From NCBI GenBank assembly GCA_019239425.1, contig JAFAZX010000036.1, forward strand, positions 1-64,000: a stretch of 64,000 bases of DNA. Direction: 5' to 3'. Of this stretch, positions 53,938 through 63,902 are shown piece after piece (positions within the stretch are counted from its first letter, which is position 1; every line of letters begins with the position of its first letter). Made by a program: the position numbers and the translations under genes. Under the pieces are notes generated by a model. It was not told where the DNA came from and made no database searches. It saw nothing but the letters and a program-made list of their open reading frames with translations. The stretch is from Acidobacteriota bacterium. Its GTDB lineage: Bacteria; Acidobacteriota; Blastocatellia; Pyrinomonadales; Pyrinomonadaceae.

Positions 53938-55341
53938 ATGCTTTTCGTCGAGAGCAGTACGGCCGAACTGAGCGTCGAGAGGGGCCTGCGCACGGCCGTC
54001 CTCGAAGCGCTGCAAGGGCGCGGGCACGTCCCACTGATCCGCTCGGCGCGGCTGCACCTCTTCGAGCAGGCGGCGGGCGGCGCGGAGCATGCGCGCGAGC
54101 TCGAGCGCGCCCTGGACGAGCGCGCCGCGGCCGAAGGCGAGGAGCCGTACGTCCGCGGCGAACTCTTCTGCTTCGAAGACTTCGTACACTACCTCATCTT
54201 CGGCGACGGCTTCGGCGGCGCGGGCCTGCGGGCCGGCATCGTCTACGACGCCGAGACGGTCGCGCCGGCCGAGCGGCTCGAAGCCTTCTGCCTTAGCGTC
54301 GGAGAGGCTTACAAGGAGGCCGCGGGCGCGGAAGGCGATGCGCCGCGTCTCGTCTGGCGTGCGCGCGAGGGGCACACGCAGGCCGCCGACGGCCAAAGCA
54401 TGGCGGCAGACTCTCCGCAGCCGTCGGCGCCCACGCCGGAGCGCGCGCGCGGGGTCGAGCTTCTTGAGGACGCGGCCGCGCGCGCCTTCCTACAGCGTCT
54501 GGGCGAGGCGCACGCGGACGGGCGCGCCGCGGAGTTCGTCTCGGGCGGGCGCGGGCCGGAGCAGGAGACTCTGGTGGCGAAGCTCTCGGGCGCGGGGCTC
54601 GTGCGGCGCGAGGTGCAGGTCAGTTGTCGCAGGGACGGCCATTCGCTCTTCCGACTGCCTTCGACCGAGGCGCTCTCCATCGTCACGGCGAGCAACGCCG
54701 TGTGTAGCGTCTGCGGCTCGGCCGTGGCCGACGAGCGCGCGGAAGAGCTGGTGACGCCGACGCCGCTCGCGGACTCTCTGCTTAAGGACGGCACGTGGCT
54801 GGTCAACAGTCTGCGCGCGGTGCTCGCGTCCCTGGGCGTGCCCGAAGGGCAGACCGCCCTGCGCCCTTCGGAGGCGGAGGGCGAGGCGCACCTGTTCGCG
54901 AACGTTTCCGGCGCGCCCTTCCTCTTCATGCTGCGCGACGGGGATTTCACGGGCGCGCACGCGCGGCGCGCCGTCGAGGGTGAGGCGGAGGCGCAGGCCA
55001 CGCACGTGGTCGTCGTCGCCGCGGGCAGAGTACACGACGAGGCACGCGCACGCCTGCGAGAGCACGCGAGACGCCGCGCACGCGCGGGCGGCGAGACGGA
55101 GGTCGTCTTCGTCGAGGGGCTCGACACGGCCGCCGAAGAGCTTCGGCCGCTGGTCGAGCGCGTCGCGCAGGAGGCGCTCGCGCGCGAACTCTACGAGCTT
55201 GACGCGGACGCGGGCTTCGACGTGGGCTACGCGCTCGCCGCGCGCTTCCGCCTCGCGCAGCAGCGCCGCGAAGGTGCCCTCCAAGACCTCGCCGCCTCCG
55301 CCGCCGGCGCCCTCGCAGGGGTTCTAAACAGTAGGCAGTAG
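53938..55341 (+). CDS. Unknown 467-residue protein with a CxxC pair
   Basis: 467 residues with a strong ribosome site (AAAGGAGA). Highly acidic and alanine-rich. N-terminal part ~1-150 (LRTAVLEALQGRGHVPLIRS, CFEDFVHYLIFGDGFGG) and a second part from about 165; CSVCGSAVADERAEELV may bind metal. The C-terminal ~130 residues (ATHVVVVAAGRVHDEARARL, TEVVFVEGLD) look like an alpha/beta domain. No family recognised; no signal or membrane segments, so cytosolic. The last residues come from the repeat that follows. Confidence 0.7.
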   Translation: MLFVESSTAELSVERGLRTAVLEALQGRGHVPLIRSARLHLFEQAAGGAEHARELERALDERAAAEGEEPYVRGELFCFEDFVHYLIFGDGFGGAGLRAGIVYDAETVAPAERLEAFCLSVGEAYKEAAGAEGDAPRLVWRAREGHTQAADGQSMAADSPQPSAPTPERARGVELLEDAAARAFLQRLGEAHADGRAAEFVSGGRGPEQETLVAKLSGAGLVRREVQVSCRRDGHSLFRLPSTEALSIVTASNAVCSVCGSAVADERAEELVTPTPLADSLLKDGTWLVNSLRAVLASLGVPEGQTALRPSEAEGEAHLFANVSGAPFLFMLRDGDFTGAHARRAVEGEAEAQATHVVVVAAGRVHDEARARLREHARRRARAGGETEVVFVEGLDTAAEELRPLVERVAQEALARELYELDADAGFDVGYALAARFRLAQQRREGALQDLAASAAGALAGVLNSRQ

Positions 55342-55453
55342 GCGGTAAGAAGGTTTTGGGTGTTAGGTGCTGGGTGCTGGGGAGGACAAGCTGCTTTTCC
55401 CTAACACCTAACACCCAGCACCCAGCACCTTCTTCATTGCCATCTGCCTACTG
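55330..55453. repeat. Composite nested inverted repeat (GGCAGTA outside, GGTGCTGG inside)
   Basis: Outer arms CAGTAGGCAG (near 55330) with CTGCCTACTG (55444-55453); inner arms GGGTGTTAGGTG (about 55358-55369) with CACCTAACACCC (about 55406-55417) and GTGCTGGG copies with CCCAGCAC copies. Two word families found separately elsewhere (24.0 kb; 21.6 and 62.1 kb) nest here. Left arm overlaps the end of the upstream gene. Confidence 0.75.
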
Positions 55454-55592
55454 CTTTATTCCCGTCCACGGCTGCCAATTTGACGCGAAGGTTGAAAGGG
55501 GGATTGACAACCGTCCCGCCGTCGCGCGAATCTTATGGCAGCAAGCGCCGCCCCCAAGTGCGGACTAAGCCTACAGCCCTGAAGTTAAGAAG

Positions 55593-56942
55593 ATGAACAA
55601 CCGCTCTTTTCTGCTCCTGTCTCTGACGGCCGCGGTGTTTGTGCCTGCGCTCGGCGCGCACGCACAACAGGCGGAACCGTCGCCGTCCTTCACGCGTCCC
55701 CGCGTCGTCAACGCGGCACAGCAGACTGCCGCGCCCGCCGTTTCGCAGACGCCAGCGCCCGCGCGCGTGCCGCAACAGCCGGTCTCGAACGTTCAGCAGA
55801 GCCCGACGCCCGCGCAGTCTCCGGCGCAGCCCGCGCCGACGGCCGTGCCGCAGTACGTGTCGCCGTCAGTGCCTTTGCAGCCGGCGCACCCGCCTTCACT
55901 CTCGAAGTTCCGCGAGCGCACGGCCGAGGCGCAGAAGCTCCTCAAAGCGCGCCTGACGCCCACGTCGTTTACGCCCAACACGGCCTTCGTCACGCTCGCC
56001 GCGCTCGAAGACGGCACGTCGAAGATTCACACGCTGAGCCTGCCGAAGGAGACCTTCCTCAAGGCGGGGACGGACGTGGTGCTTTCGACGACGCAGGGCC
56101 TGAACGTGCGCCTGCAGGTCGTCCGCCCGAACTACGTCAACACGGCCGTCGTCCTCTCCGACGCCGCGACGGGCAGGCAGCTGACGCCGCTCGTCGTCGA
56201 GTACCCCATCGAGAAGTTCGGGCGCTTCCGCGAGATGGCCTACTACACTTCGGCGCACCCGGCGCTCGTCTCGCCGGAGGTGTCGAAGCACGGGCAGAGT
56301 TACGTCCGCAACATGCTCGACCTCGCCGCGCAGCGCCTCAAGGACAAGGGCAAGATCATCTCGCCCGAGACCGTCGACATCGCCGAGCGGCTCTGCCTCG
56401 TCGAGCACGTCGACCACGACCGCTACCGCCGCGAAGACCGCAAGCGGCTCTTCGAAGAGGTCTACGCGCTCTACGCCCTGAACGAGCTGGACACGTACCG
56501 CTACTCGGTCAGCTCGGCGGGCGCGGGCGGGATGGTGCAGATGATCGCGCCGACGTACCAGTTGGTTCGGCAGGCGCACCCGGGCGTCGGCCTCAACCCG
56601 GACTTCGTCGCGGGGATGCGCAACCACGGCAACGCGCTCGAAGCGATGCTGCTCTACATGCAGGACACCTGGAACGGTTTGGCGCTCAACGAGGACGTGC
56701 TCGAAGCCCTGGCGAACAGGACGGCGACGAGGGCCGAGTTGGCCGCCGCCGGCTACAACTCGAACCCCGCGCGCCTGCCGCAATACCTCCGCCGCGGCGG
56801 CACGGCGTGGAAGGCTTTGATTCCGCGCGAGACGCAGATGTACCTGTCCATCTACTCTTCCGTCGAATCGCTCATGCAGTTCAAGAACCGCGGCAGCGAC
56901 TCGGCCCAGCCGACGCCGCAGAAGCAGGCGAGCACAAACTAA
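55593..56942 (+). CDS. Secreted lytic-transglycosylase-like protein
   Basis: 449 residues, signal peptide (to about AHAQQ), a long Pro/Ala/Gln-rich linker (25-105), a beta-rich domain (about 115-215), then an SLT-like helical domain: LYALNELDTYRYSVSSAGAGGMVQM with candidate catalytic Glu, and AAAGYNSNPARLPQYLRR, as in goose-lysozyme-type transglycosylases. Probably cuts peptidoglycan glycan strands. Family assignment by motif, sequence otherwise divergent. Confidence 0.75.
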   Translation: MNNRSFLLLSLTAAVFVPALGAHAQQAEPSPSFTRPRVVNAAQQTAAPAVSQTPAPARVPQQPVSNVQQSPTPAQSPAQPAPTAVPQYVSPSVPLQPAHPPSLSKFRERTAEAQKLLKARLTPTSFTPNTAFVTLAALEDGTSKIHTLSLPKETFLKAGTDVVLSTTQGLNVRLQVVRPNYVNTAVVLSDAATGRQLTPLVVEYPIEKFGRFREMAYYTSAHPALVSPEVSKHGQSYVRNMLDLAAQRLKDKGKIISPETVDIAERLCLVEHVDHDRYRREDRKRLFEEVYALYALNELDTYRYSVSSAGAGGMVQMIAPTYQLVRQAHPGVGLNPDFVAGMRNHGNALEAMLLYMQDTWNGLALNEDVLEALANRTATRAELAAAGYNSNPARLPQYLRRGGTAWKALIPRETQMYLSIYSSVESLMQFKNRGSDSAQPTPQKQASTN

Positions 56943-56946
56943 GGCT

Positions 56947-57021
56947 TTAACCGCAGAGACACAGAGGCACAGCTTGGAGTTCATGACTCAACAAGCTGTG
57001 CCTCTGTGTCTCTGCGGTTAA
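56947..57021. repeat. Perfect 29-bp AGAGACAC-type inverted repeat, compensated variant
   Basis: Left arm 56947-56975 and right arm 56993-57021 are exact complements, 17-base loop. Relative to the copies near 25.6-35 kb it has G instead of A at two arm positions (CCGCAGAG, GAGGCACAG) and the matching C instead of T in the other arm. Lies between convergent genes. Confidence 0.9.
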
Positions 57022-57950
57022 TTGCTTTGACTTGAGTCTCGTTCGAGCGAGGCGCGATCCCAGTCGGCGTTGTCGGCGGCGGCCTCGTAGGTGGTCTGAA
57101 GGAATTTGAGGAGCGCGGCGTCCGGGTCGTCTGCGGTGCGGACGGCCTCGTAGGGGAGGACGAACTCTTTGAAGTCGTTGTTGTAGTAGCCGGCCTCGGG
57201 GCCGACGCGCGCGGCGTTGAAGCCTTCCGGCTCGGGGTAGGCGTAGGAGTAGAAGATCGGCTCGGGCAGCGCCGGGCCGCCGGGCCAGAAGCCCGCGCTC
57301 GAGACTTCGTGCGAGTAGGCCTCGCGCGTGATGGAGTCGGCGACGCCGGGCGTGCCCGGGTGTTCGGGCGCGCGGCGGCCGGAGAAGCGCGTGACGGCGA
57401 GGTCGAAGCTGCCCCAGAAGAAGTGGACGGGGCTGCACTTGCCCGCGAAGCCCGAGCGGAACTGCTGGAAGACGCGCTCGGCCTGCACCAGCGCGCGCCA
57501 GAAGCGGTTCGCGTACTCCGCGTCGTAAGACCTGTGCGTCTCGTCCCGCTCGAAAGGGACGGGGTCGGGCACCTCAACCGGCGTCGTCCAAATCTTCACC
57601 TCCAGCCCGAGCTCTTTCAACAGGGACGTGAACTCGCCGTAGAAGTCCGCGACCGTGCGCGGCGCGAGCTTGAGTTCACGTGAGTCGCCGTCGTGCGTCT
57701 CGATGACGAGCTTGTGATCTCTGAAGTCGAAGTCGACCTGAAACGTCCTCTGCCCGTGCGGCATCGGCGAGGTCGTCAGGCCGCGCGACGTGACGTAGAG
57801 CGGCACCTGCCACCAGTGGTTCACGTGCGGCGCCTGCGCCAAACGCACCTTGCCCACCACCTGCGTCCACATGTGCAGCGTCGCCAGGGTCTCGCGCCAC
57901 TCTTCGAAGGGGAGCGCGGGCCACGCGCCGTCTGCGTCGGGAGAAGTCAT
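57018..57950 (-). CDS. DUF5996-family protein
   Basis: 310 residues: WPALPFEEWRETLATLHMWTQVVGKVRL, HVNHWWQVPLYVTSRGLTTS, CSPVHFFWGSFDLAVTRFSGR, and a C-terminal GYYNNDFKEFVLPYEAVR. These match DUF5996, conserved proteins of unknown function in soil bacteria. No membrane segment. Starts 26 bases after the ABC exporter gene on the same strand, so it may be the last gene of that operon. Confidence 0.85.
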   Translation of the reverse strand: MTSPDADGAWPALPFEEWRETLATLHMWTQVVGKVRLAQAPHVNHWWQVPLYVTSRGLTTSPMPHGQRTFQVDFDFRDHKLVIETHDGDSRELKLAPRTVADFYGEFTSLLKELGLEVKIWTTPVEVPDPVPFERDETHRSYDAEYANRFWRALVQAERVFQQFRSGFAGKCSPVHFFWGSFDLAVTRFSGRRAPEHPGTPGVADSITREAYSHEVSSAGFWPGGPALPEPIFYSYAYPEPEGFNAARVGPEAGYYNNDFKEFVLPYEAVRTADDPDAALLKFLQTTYEAAADNADWDRASLERDSSQSN

Positions 57951-57976
57951 CGGTTCGCTCCTTTTTGTCGGTCAAC

Positions 57977-59827
57977 TCAATCGCCGTACTGCAAGCTCTC
58001 GCCGAGCGTCGGGTCGGGCAGCGCGTCGCGGCGCGAGTCGTCGGCGTACTGAAGTTTGTAGAGGCGCCAGTAGAGGTCGCGGCGGGCGAGGAGCTGCTGG
58101 TGCGTGCCGCGCTCGCGCAGCTCGCCGTGGTGCAGGACGAGTATCTGGTCGGCGCGCTGGACGGTCGAGAGGCGGTGCGCGACGACGATGGAGGTGCGGT
58201 CGCGCAGCACGCGCTCGATGGCCTGCTGGATGAGCTGCTCCGTCTCGGTGTCGATGGAGCTGGTCGCCTCGTCGAGGATGAGGAGCGCCGGGTCGAAGGC
58301 GAGGGCGCGCGCGAAGGAGATGAGCTGCTTCTGCCCGACCGAGAGGCCGGCGCCGCGCTCGCGCACCTCGGACTTGAAGCCCTCGGGCAGGCGCTCGACG
58401 AAGCCGTCGGCGCGCACCTCCCGCGCGGCCCAAGCGATGCGCTCCTCGCTGATGTCTGCGCGCCCGAGGCGGATGTTGCCCTCGACCGTCCCGCTGAAGA
58501 GGAACACGTCCTGCAGGACGACCGCGAAGTTCTCACGCAGCGCCTTCAAGTCCCACTCGCGCACGTCCACGCCGTCCAGAAGCACCTGCCCGCGCTGCAC
58601 GTCGTAGAAGCGCATGAGGAGGTTCGTGATCGTCGTCTTCCCCGAACCCGTGTGGCCGACGAGCGCGACCGTCTCGCCCGGCTCGGCCGTGAACGACACG
58701 TCTTTGAGAACCCAGTCCTCGCCCTTGTAGGCGAACCAGACGTTGCGGAACTCGACGCGGCCACGCGCGCGGCCCGACTTCTTCGGCTCGGCCGGCGTCG
58801 TGATGGCGACGGGAATGTCGAGCGTGCGGAAGATGCGCTGCGAGGCGACGAGCGCCGCCTGGAAGACGTTGTACTTGTCCGAGATGTCGCGGATGGGCTG
58901 GAAGAGCCTCTGCGAATACTGGATGAAGGCGACGAGCGCGCCGATGGAGAGGACTTCGCGCGCGGGCGTGTTCTGCATCACGCGGTACCCGCCGTACCAG
59001 ACGATGAGCGCGACGCCGAGCGAGCCGATGAGGTCGACGAGCGGGAAGAAGACCGCGTAGTAGAAGATGGTCTCGATGTTGGCCTGGCGGTAGTCGTCGT
59101 TCGCCTCGTGGAACTGGCCGAGGCTCTTCTCCTCGCGGTTGAAGATGTGGACGGTCTGCGCGCCCGAGATGTGCTCCTGCAGGAACGAGTTGATGCGCGC
59201 CAGCTTCGTCCGGACGAGGTCGTAGCCGCGCCGCGCGTGCTTGCGGAACCAGGTCGTCGCCGCGAAGAGCAGCGGCACCGTGACGAGCGCGACCAGGGTC
59301 AGACGCCAGTCCATCCACGCCATGAAGCCGACGATGGCGAAGACCATCAAAACGTCGCCCAGGCCCTCGATGACGCCCGAGGTGAAGAGCTCGTTGAGCG
59401 CGTCCACGTCGGACGTGAGCCGCGTCATGACGCGGCCGACGGGGTTGCGGTCGAAGTAGGCGACCTCCTGGCGCTGGAGCTTGTCGTAGAGTTCGGCGCG
59501 CAGGTCGTACATGACGTGCTGCCCGACCGACTGGAAGAGCACGGCCTGCAGGTAGGAGACGAGCATCTGCAGGAGCTTCACGCCGAGGAAGACGAGCGCG
59601 AGCCACTGCAGGCCCGAGAGGCTCTTCGGGATGATGTACCAGTCGAGGGCGTACTGGAAGAACTTCGGCTCGACCACGCCGAGCGCGTTGACGAAGAGCG
59701 TCAGCAGGAGCGCGGGCGCGATGAGGCGACGGTACGGCCGCAGGTAGCGCACCAGCCGCCACGCGCTCCCGCGGTCGAACTTCTTGAGCGCCTCCTCCTC
59801 GTGAAACTGTTGGACTGTCGCCGACAT
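57977..59827 (-). CDS. ABC exporter half (ATPase-competent, LSVGQ signature)
   Basis: 616 residues: six-helix type IV transmembrane domain (about 25-330) and [13 protein letters not shown], signature [15 protein letters not shown], Walker [13 protein letters not shown] with the catalytic Glu, switch His in VAHRLST. Partner of the half encoded upstream (60260-62002), in which the Glu is Asp. The LSVGQ sequence of this subunit completes the non-canonical site. Likely heterodimeric drug, lipid or peptide exporter of the LmrCD/TM287-288 class. Third gene of an operon with the small membrane protein between the halves. Confidence 0.92.
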   Translation of the reverse strand: MSATVQQFHEEEALKKFDRGSAWRLVRYLRPYRRLIAPALLLTLFVNALGVVEPKFFQYALDWYIIPKSLSGLQWLALVFLGVKLLQMLVSYLQAVLFQSVGQHVMYDLRAELYDKLQRQEVAYFDRNPVGRVMTRLTSDVDALNELFTSGVIEGLGDVLMVFAIVGFMAWMDWRLTLVALVTVPLLFAATTWFRKHARRGYDLVRTKLARINSFLQEHISGAQTVHIFNREEKSLGQFHEANDDYRQANIETIFYYAVFFPLVDLIGSLGVALIVWYGGYRVMQNTPAREVLSIGALVAFIQYSQRLFQPIRDISDKYNVFQAALVASQRIFRTLDIPVAITTPAEPKKSGRARGRVEFRNVWFAYKGEDWVLKDVSFTAEPGETVALVGHTGSGKTTITNLLMRFYDVQRGQVLLDGVDVREWDLKALRENFAVVLQDVFLFSGTVEGNIRLGRADISEERIAWAAREVRADGFVERLPEGFKSEVRERGAGLSVGQKQLISFARALAFDPALLILDEATSSIDTETEQLIQQAIERVLRDRTSIVVAHRLSTVQRADQILVLHHGELRERGTHQQLLARRDLYWRLYKLQYADDSRRDALPDPTLGESLQYGD

Positions 59828-59830
59828 ACC

Positions 59831-60241
59831 TTAAGCCCTTGGGAAGTGTAGCAGCAGCGCGACCGCGCCGACGGCTATGATGCCGAAGGAGAAGACGTTC
59901 CCGGTCACCAGCGCGGCCCCGAGGCCGACGAGGGCCGCGGCCTCGGCGAGCGCGAACCCGACGACGTTCGCCGATTGGGTAGCACCCGGCCGCCCGTCAG
60001 ACTTCGCGAGCATGCTCTTCCTGACCGCGAACGACAGGAAGGCGCAGACGAGGCTCGTCACGAGGAGCGGCCCGAGCCAGACGTTGACCTCCGTCGCCTC
60101 GACGTTCGTCGGATGTGGGTCGCGGAGGGACATCCAGCCGAGCAGGAAGTAGCCCCCCACGGCCGCCATCATCGCGAACCAGATGATGCGCGCGGCGCGG
60201 AGGCGCGACTCTGAACTCTCCCGCGTCTGTCGCTCAAACAT
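59831..60241 (-). CDS. Small four-helix membrane protein between the ABC halves
   Basis: 136 residues with about four hydrophobic segments (IIWFAMMAAVGGYFLLGW, VNVWLGPLLVTSLVCAFLS, VVGFALAEAAALVGLGAALV, VFSFGIIAVGAVALLLHF). No family recognised. Only 3 and 18 bases from the flanking ABC genes, so clearly co-transcribed and perhaps a subunit or regulator of the exporter. Confidence 0.75.
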   Translation of the reverse strand: MFERQTRESSESRLRAARIIWFAMMAAVGGYFLLGWMSLRDPHPTNVEATEVNVWLGPLLVTSLVCAFLSFAVRKSMLAKSDGRPGATQSANVVGFALAEAAALVGLGAALVTGNVFSFGIIAVGAVALLLHFPRA

Positions 60242-60259
60242 GGCCCAGTCCGTCCAAGG

Positions 60260-62002
60260 CTAACTCGCCGCCAATTCCTCTTCGAGCAACTGGCGCTCGT
60301 AGAGGTCTGCGTACTCGCCGCCGAGCGCGAGCAGCTCCTCGTGCGTGCCGCGCTCGACGATGAGCCCCTCGTCGAGCACGCAGATCAAGTCCGCGTCGCG
60401 GACGGTCGAGATGCGGTGCGAGACGATGAGCGACGTGCGCTCGCGCATCACGCCGCGCAGGCGGCCCAGGATTTTCTCCTCCGTATAGGTGTCCACGGCC
60501 GAGAGCGCGTCGTCGAGGATGAGGATGCGCGGCTGGCGCATGACGGCGCGCGCGATGGCCGTGCGCTGCTTCTGCCCGCCCGAGAGCGTGATGCCGCGCT
60601 CGCCGACCAGCGTGTCGAAGCCGGCGGGGAACTCGCGCACGTCGTCGGCGAGGCCCGCGATCTCTGCCGCCCACTCGACCTCGGCGCGCTCGGCCCGCCG
60701 GACGCCGAAGGCGACGTTCTCGGCCAGCGTGTCGCTGAAGAGGAAGGTCTCCTGCGGGACGTAGCCGATGGCCGAGCGCAGCTGAGCCAGGGGGTACTCG
60801 CGCACGTCCACGCCGTCGACGAAGACGGTGCCGGGCGGCGGCTCGACCACGCGCGGCAGGAGATTCATCAGGGTGGACTTGCCCGAGCCCGTGCGGCCGA
60901 CGAAGGCGACCGTCTGCCCTGCCTCGATGGTCAAGTCGACATCTCGCAGCACCGGCGGCGAGTGCTCGCCGTAGGCGTAGGTCAGGTGCCGGAACTCGAT
61001 GCGGCCGCGGACGGGCGGCTGCTCCCTGACCGTGGACGCGTCCCTGATGGCCGGCTCGACGGCGAAGATGGCGTTCATGCGCTTGAGGCTCGCCGTGCCG
61101 CGCTGGTAGAGGTTGACGACGTAGCCGAGCGCGATGAGCGGCCAGATGAGCCGCATCAGGAACAGCGTGAACTCGACGAACTGCCCCTCCGTCATCTCGC
61201 CGCGCACGGCGAGGATGCCGCCGTACCAGACGATCAAGACCATCCCGAGTCCGATGACGAACTGGATGAGCGGGCGCATCACGGCCGAGATGCGCACCAG
61301 CCCGAGGTTGCGCGTCATGTACTCGTGGTTGAGCGTCTTGAAGGCCGCGACCTCGGCGTCCTCCTGCGCGTAGGCGCGCACGACCCGCACGCCCGAGATG
61401 TTCTCCTGCGCGCGCGCCGTGATCGAGGAGAAGAACTCCTGAATCTTCTCGAAGCGGACGTGCACCTGCTGGCCGAAGTATTTGACGGTGAGCGAGACGA
61501 GCGGCATCGTCACCAAAAGCAGCAGCGTCAGGCGCACGCTGATGCGCAGCATCAGGGGGAGGATGATGAGGACGATGAAGACCGTCTGGAGCGTGTACAT
61601 CACCATCGGCCCCGCGAGCTGGCGGACGGCGGCGAGGTCGTTGGTGGCGCGCGCCATTAGGTCGCCCGTGCGGTGCTCCTGGAAGAAGGTGAGCGGCTGT
61701 TTTTGCAGGTGCGCGTAGAAGTCCTGGCGCAGGTCGTACTCGACGTGGCGCGACATGCCGATGAGGAGGCTGCGCTGCAGGTAGAGGAAGGCGCCGCTCA
61801 CGACGCGGACGCCGATGATGATGAGCGCGAAGCCCGTGACCTTCGTCCAGGTCGGGCCGGAGCGCAGCGCGTCCACGGCGCGCCCGACGTAGACCGGCTC
61901 CAGCACACCGATGACCACCGAAGCCAGGATGCACAAGACGCCGACGACGAGTGACTTCTTGTACGGGCGGAAGTAGAAAGCGAATTTTCGCAGGTCGTCC
62001 AT
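60260..62002 (-). CDS. ABC exporter half with degenerate Walker B (Asp for Glu)
   Basis: 580 residues: six membrane helices, then [10 protein letters not shown] (Walker A), signature [15 protein letters not shown], Walker [13 protein letters not shown] where the catalytic Glu is replaced by Asp, and SHRIST with switch His. In heterodimeric exporters this Asp marks the subunit that forms the degenerate, non-hydrolysing site. First gene of the leftward operon. Confidence 0.92.
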   Translation of the reverse strand: MDDLRKFAFYFRPYKKSLVVGVLCILASVVIGVLEPVYVGRAVDALRSGPTWTKVTGFALIIIGVRVVSGAFLYLQRSLLIGMSRHVEYDLRQDFYAHLQKQPLTFFQEHRTGDLMARATNDLAAVRQLAGPMVMYTLQTVFIVLIILPLMLRISVRLTLLLLVTMPLVSLTVKYFGQQVHVRFEKIQEFFSSITARAQENISGVRVVRAYAQEDAEVAAFKTLNHEYMTRNLGLVRISAVMRPLIQFVIGLGMVLIVWYGGILAVRGEMTEGQFVEFTLFLMRLIWPLIALGYVVNLYQRGTASLKRMNAIFAVEPAIRDASTVREQPPVRGRIEFRHLTYAYGEHSPPVLRDVDLTIEAGQTVAFVGRTGSGKSTLMNLLPRVVEPPPGTVFVDGVDVREYPLAQLRSAIGYVPQETFLFSDTLAENVAFGVRRAERAEVEWAAEIAGLADDVREFPAGFDTLVGERGITLSGGQKQRTAIARAVMRQPRILILDDALSAVDTYTEEKILGRLRGVMRERTSLIVSHRISTVRDADLICVLDEGLIVERGTHEELLALGGEYADLYERQLLEEELAAS

Positions 62003-62061
62003 GAGATTCGACGCCTATGATGCGCGATTTCCGCCCCCAAAGACAAACGGCCGTGAAGGAG

Positions 62062-62180
62062 AGTAGGCAGTAGGCAGTTGAAGGCAGAAAGAGTTAACGA
62101 AACGGAGGCGGCGAGCAGAGTCTCGCCGCCTCCGTTTCATTTAACCACTTTCTTAACCCGCTAACTGCCTACTGCCTACT
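62062..62180. repeat. Nested inverted repeats: 18-bp GGCAGTA arms around a 17-bp GC-rich hairpin
   Basis: Outer arms AGTAGGCAGTAGGCAGTT (62062-62079) and exact complement (62163-62180). Inside, GAAACGGAGGCGGCGAG (62099-62115) pairs exactly with 62122-62138, loop 6. The inner stem followed by TTTCGTTAACTCTTT on the minus strand could end the leftward GGDEF transcript. Confidence 0.85.
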
Positions 62181-62183
62181 TTA

Positions 62184-63902
62184 TTACGAAGGGTTACACG
62201 CCTCGTGCGCGTCCGTCGGCGCTTCGGCCTTGACGGCGTTGTAGATTTCGCAGGTCTCGTGCGTGGGGAGGACGGGTTCGTACGGCATCGAGAAGATGTC
62301 CTCGGGCGGCAGCTCCTCCGTCGAGCAGACCTTGTTGCGCCCCGTGCGCTTGGCGAGGAAGAGCGCGCGGTCTGCGCTCGTCACCAGCAGCTCGCGCGAG
62401 CTGGCGTCGTGGGGGAAGGTCGCCACGCCGAGCGAGGCCGTGATGCACCCCACCCCCGGCACCTCCGTCCGCTCGATGCGCGAACGCAGCCGCTCGGCGA
62501 CGACCCGCGCGCCCTCGTGGCCGGCCTGCGGGAGGATGATGGCGAACTCCTCGCCGCCGTAGCGCGCGGCCGTGTCCACGCCGCGCACCTCCTCGCGCAG
62601 GGCGCCCGCGAGGATGCGCAGGGCGGCGTCGCCCGCGTCGTGCCCGTGCTTGTCGTTGACCTGCTTGAAGTGGTCGATGTCTAAAAGGATGAGCGAGACG
62701 GGCTGGCGCATCCGGGTCGCGAGGTGCAGGTCGCGTTCGAGCTGAATCTCGAAGAAGCGCCGGTTGAAACAGCCGGTGAGGGCGTCGGTCAGCGCCTGGT
62801 GCTGCATCTGCTCGAAGAGGCGCGCGTGGTTGACGGCGACGGCGACCTGGTCGGCCACCGTGCGCAGGAGCATCACCTCGTTCTCCTGCCAGAGCCTTTG
62901 CTGGTCGTCCGAGGTGACCATCAGCACGCCCATCGTCCGTTCGCGGTAGAGGACGGGCACGGCCGCCGCCGGGCGCGCGTCCGACGCGTCGGCCTCGGCC
63001 GATCCGTCGTGCACGTAGGTCTTGAAGTGCCCGCGCAGGCGCACGCCGAGCGCCCCGATGTCGCCGAGCATCTCGGCCCGCGCGTCCTCGTTGTCGCGCT
63101 CCTCGTCGCGGAAGTACCAGGTGGTCAGGGAGGGCTGGCCGTGCTCGCCTTCGACGTTGAGCGCGCTCGACTCGGCGCCCAGCGCGCGCCCGACCTCGTT
63201 AACGGTCGTCTGGAGGACGCTCGGCAATTCGAGCGTGCTCCGGATGGCGGTCGAGATGCGGTTGACGGCGATCTCGCGGACGGCCTGCTCCTGGAGCAGG
63301 CGCGCGAGCTTGGTCGTCACCGAGACGGTGAGCTGGAGCGAGGTCGTCTTCGGCACGCAGGTGCGGACGGCCTTCGAGAAGAGGTGCGCGCGGTCGGGAA
63401 TCTCGGCCGTGACCCGCGCCATCAGGTATTCGAGCGCCGAGTAGACGATGTCCGGCTCGAACGACCAGATGACCTCGTCGCCGGCCGACTCCTGCCCCTC
63501 CTCGTCCTCGGCGCGCACCGAAGCCATCAGCGCCGAGAAGCGCGCGTCGGCGATGACGACGAAGCGCTCCCTGAAGTTCGCCTCGCCGGTCTTGTTCAGG
63601 AGGATCGGCTCGCGCCCGGTGTCGCAGGAGAGCTGGGCCGTGCAGAGCGCGTCCTCGGGCGCCGTCAAGAAGAAGGCGTAGCGCGCGAGCCGCCCCACCT
63701 CGCGCACGCGCGAGACCTCACGCAGGGGGCGCTGCGCCTCCGGCAGGAGACTCTCGACCACGAGCGCCGCCAGGTTGTTCTCCAGAACCACGTCCTCGAA
63801 ATAGCGGTGGAGCTGCACAATGGTAGGCTCCGCGCAACGGACGGGTGTCAGTTGGCGTGAGTGTTGTGCGAGCAGGGCGCTGTAGAGCGAGAGCATTGGC
63901 AT
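62184..63902 (-). CDS. Diguanylate cyclase (GGDEF) with N-terminal GAF-like sensor
   Basis: 572 residues. Residues about 1-190 uncharacterised; about 190-330 GAF-like (SALNVEGEHGQPSLTTWYF, VPVLYRERTMGVLMVTSDDQQ, VADQVAVAVNHARLFEQMQ); then GGDEF: DALTGCFNRRFFEIQLERDL, SLILLDIDHFKQVNDKHGHDAGD and active-site YGGEEFAIILP (GGEEF variant, active in other enzymes). No RxxD inhibition site checked with certainty. Makes cyclic di-GMP in response to an unknown signal. Cytosolic, soluble. ATG at 63902 chosen; a second ATG is two codons on. Confidence 0.9.
   Translation of the reverse strand: MPMLSLYSALLAQHSRQLTPVRCAEPTIVQLHRYFEDVVLENNLAALVVESLLPEAQRPLREVSRVREVGRLARYAFFLTAPEDALCTAQLSCDTGREPILLNKTGEANFRERFVVIADARFSALMASVRAEDEEGQESAGDEVIWSFEPDIVYSALEYLMARVTAEIPDRAHLFSKAVRTCVPKTTSLQLTVSVTTKLARLLQEQAVREIAVNRISTAIRSTLELPSVLQTTVNEVGRALGAESSALNVEGEHGQPSLTTWYFRDEERDNEDARAEMLGDIGALGVRLRGHFKTYVHDGSAEADASDARPAAAVPVLYRERTMGVLMVTSDDQQRLWQENEVMLLRTVADQVAVAVNHARLFEQMQHQALTDALTGCFNRRFFEIQLERDLHLATRMRQPVSLILLDIDHFKQVNDKHGHDAGDAALRILAGALREEVRGVDTAARYGGEEFAIILPQAGHEGARVVAERLRSRIERTEVPGVGCITASLGVATFPHDASSRELLVTSADRALFLAKRTGRNKVCSTEELPPEDIFSMPYEPVLPTHETCEIYNAVKAEAPTDAHEACNPS

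Noticed and set aside
55504..55533. Promoter before the lytic-transglycosylase-like gene from a TTGACA at 55504
   Set aside because: No -10 at acceptable spacing could be found.
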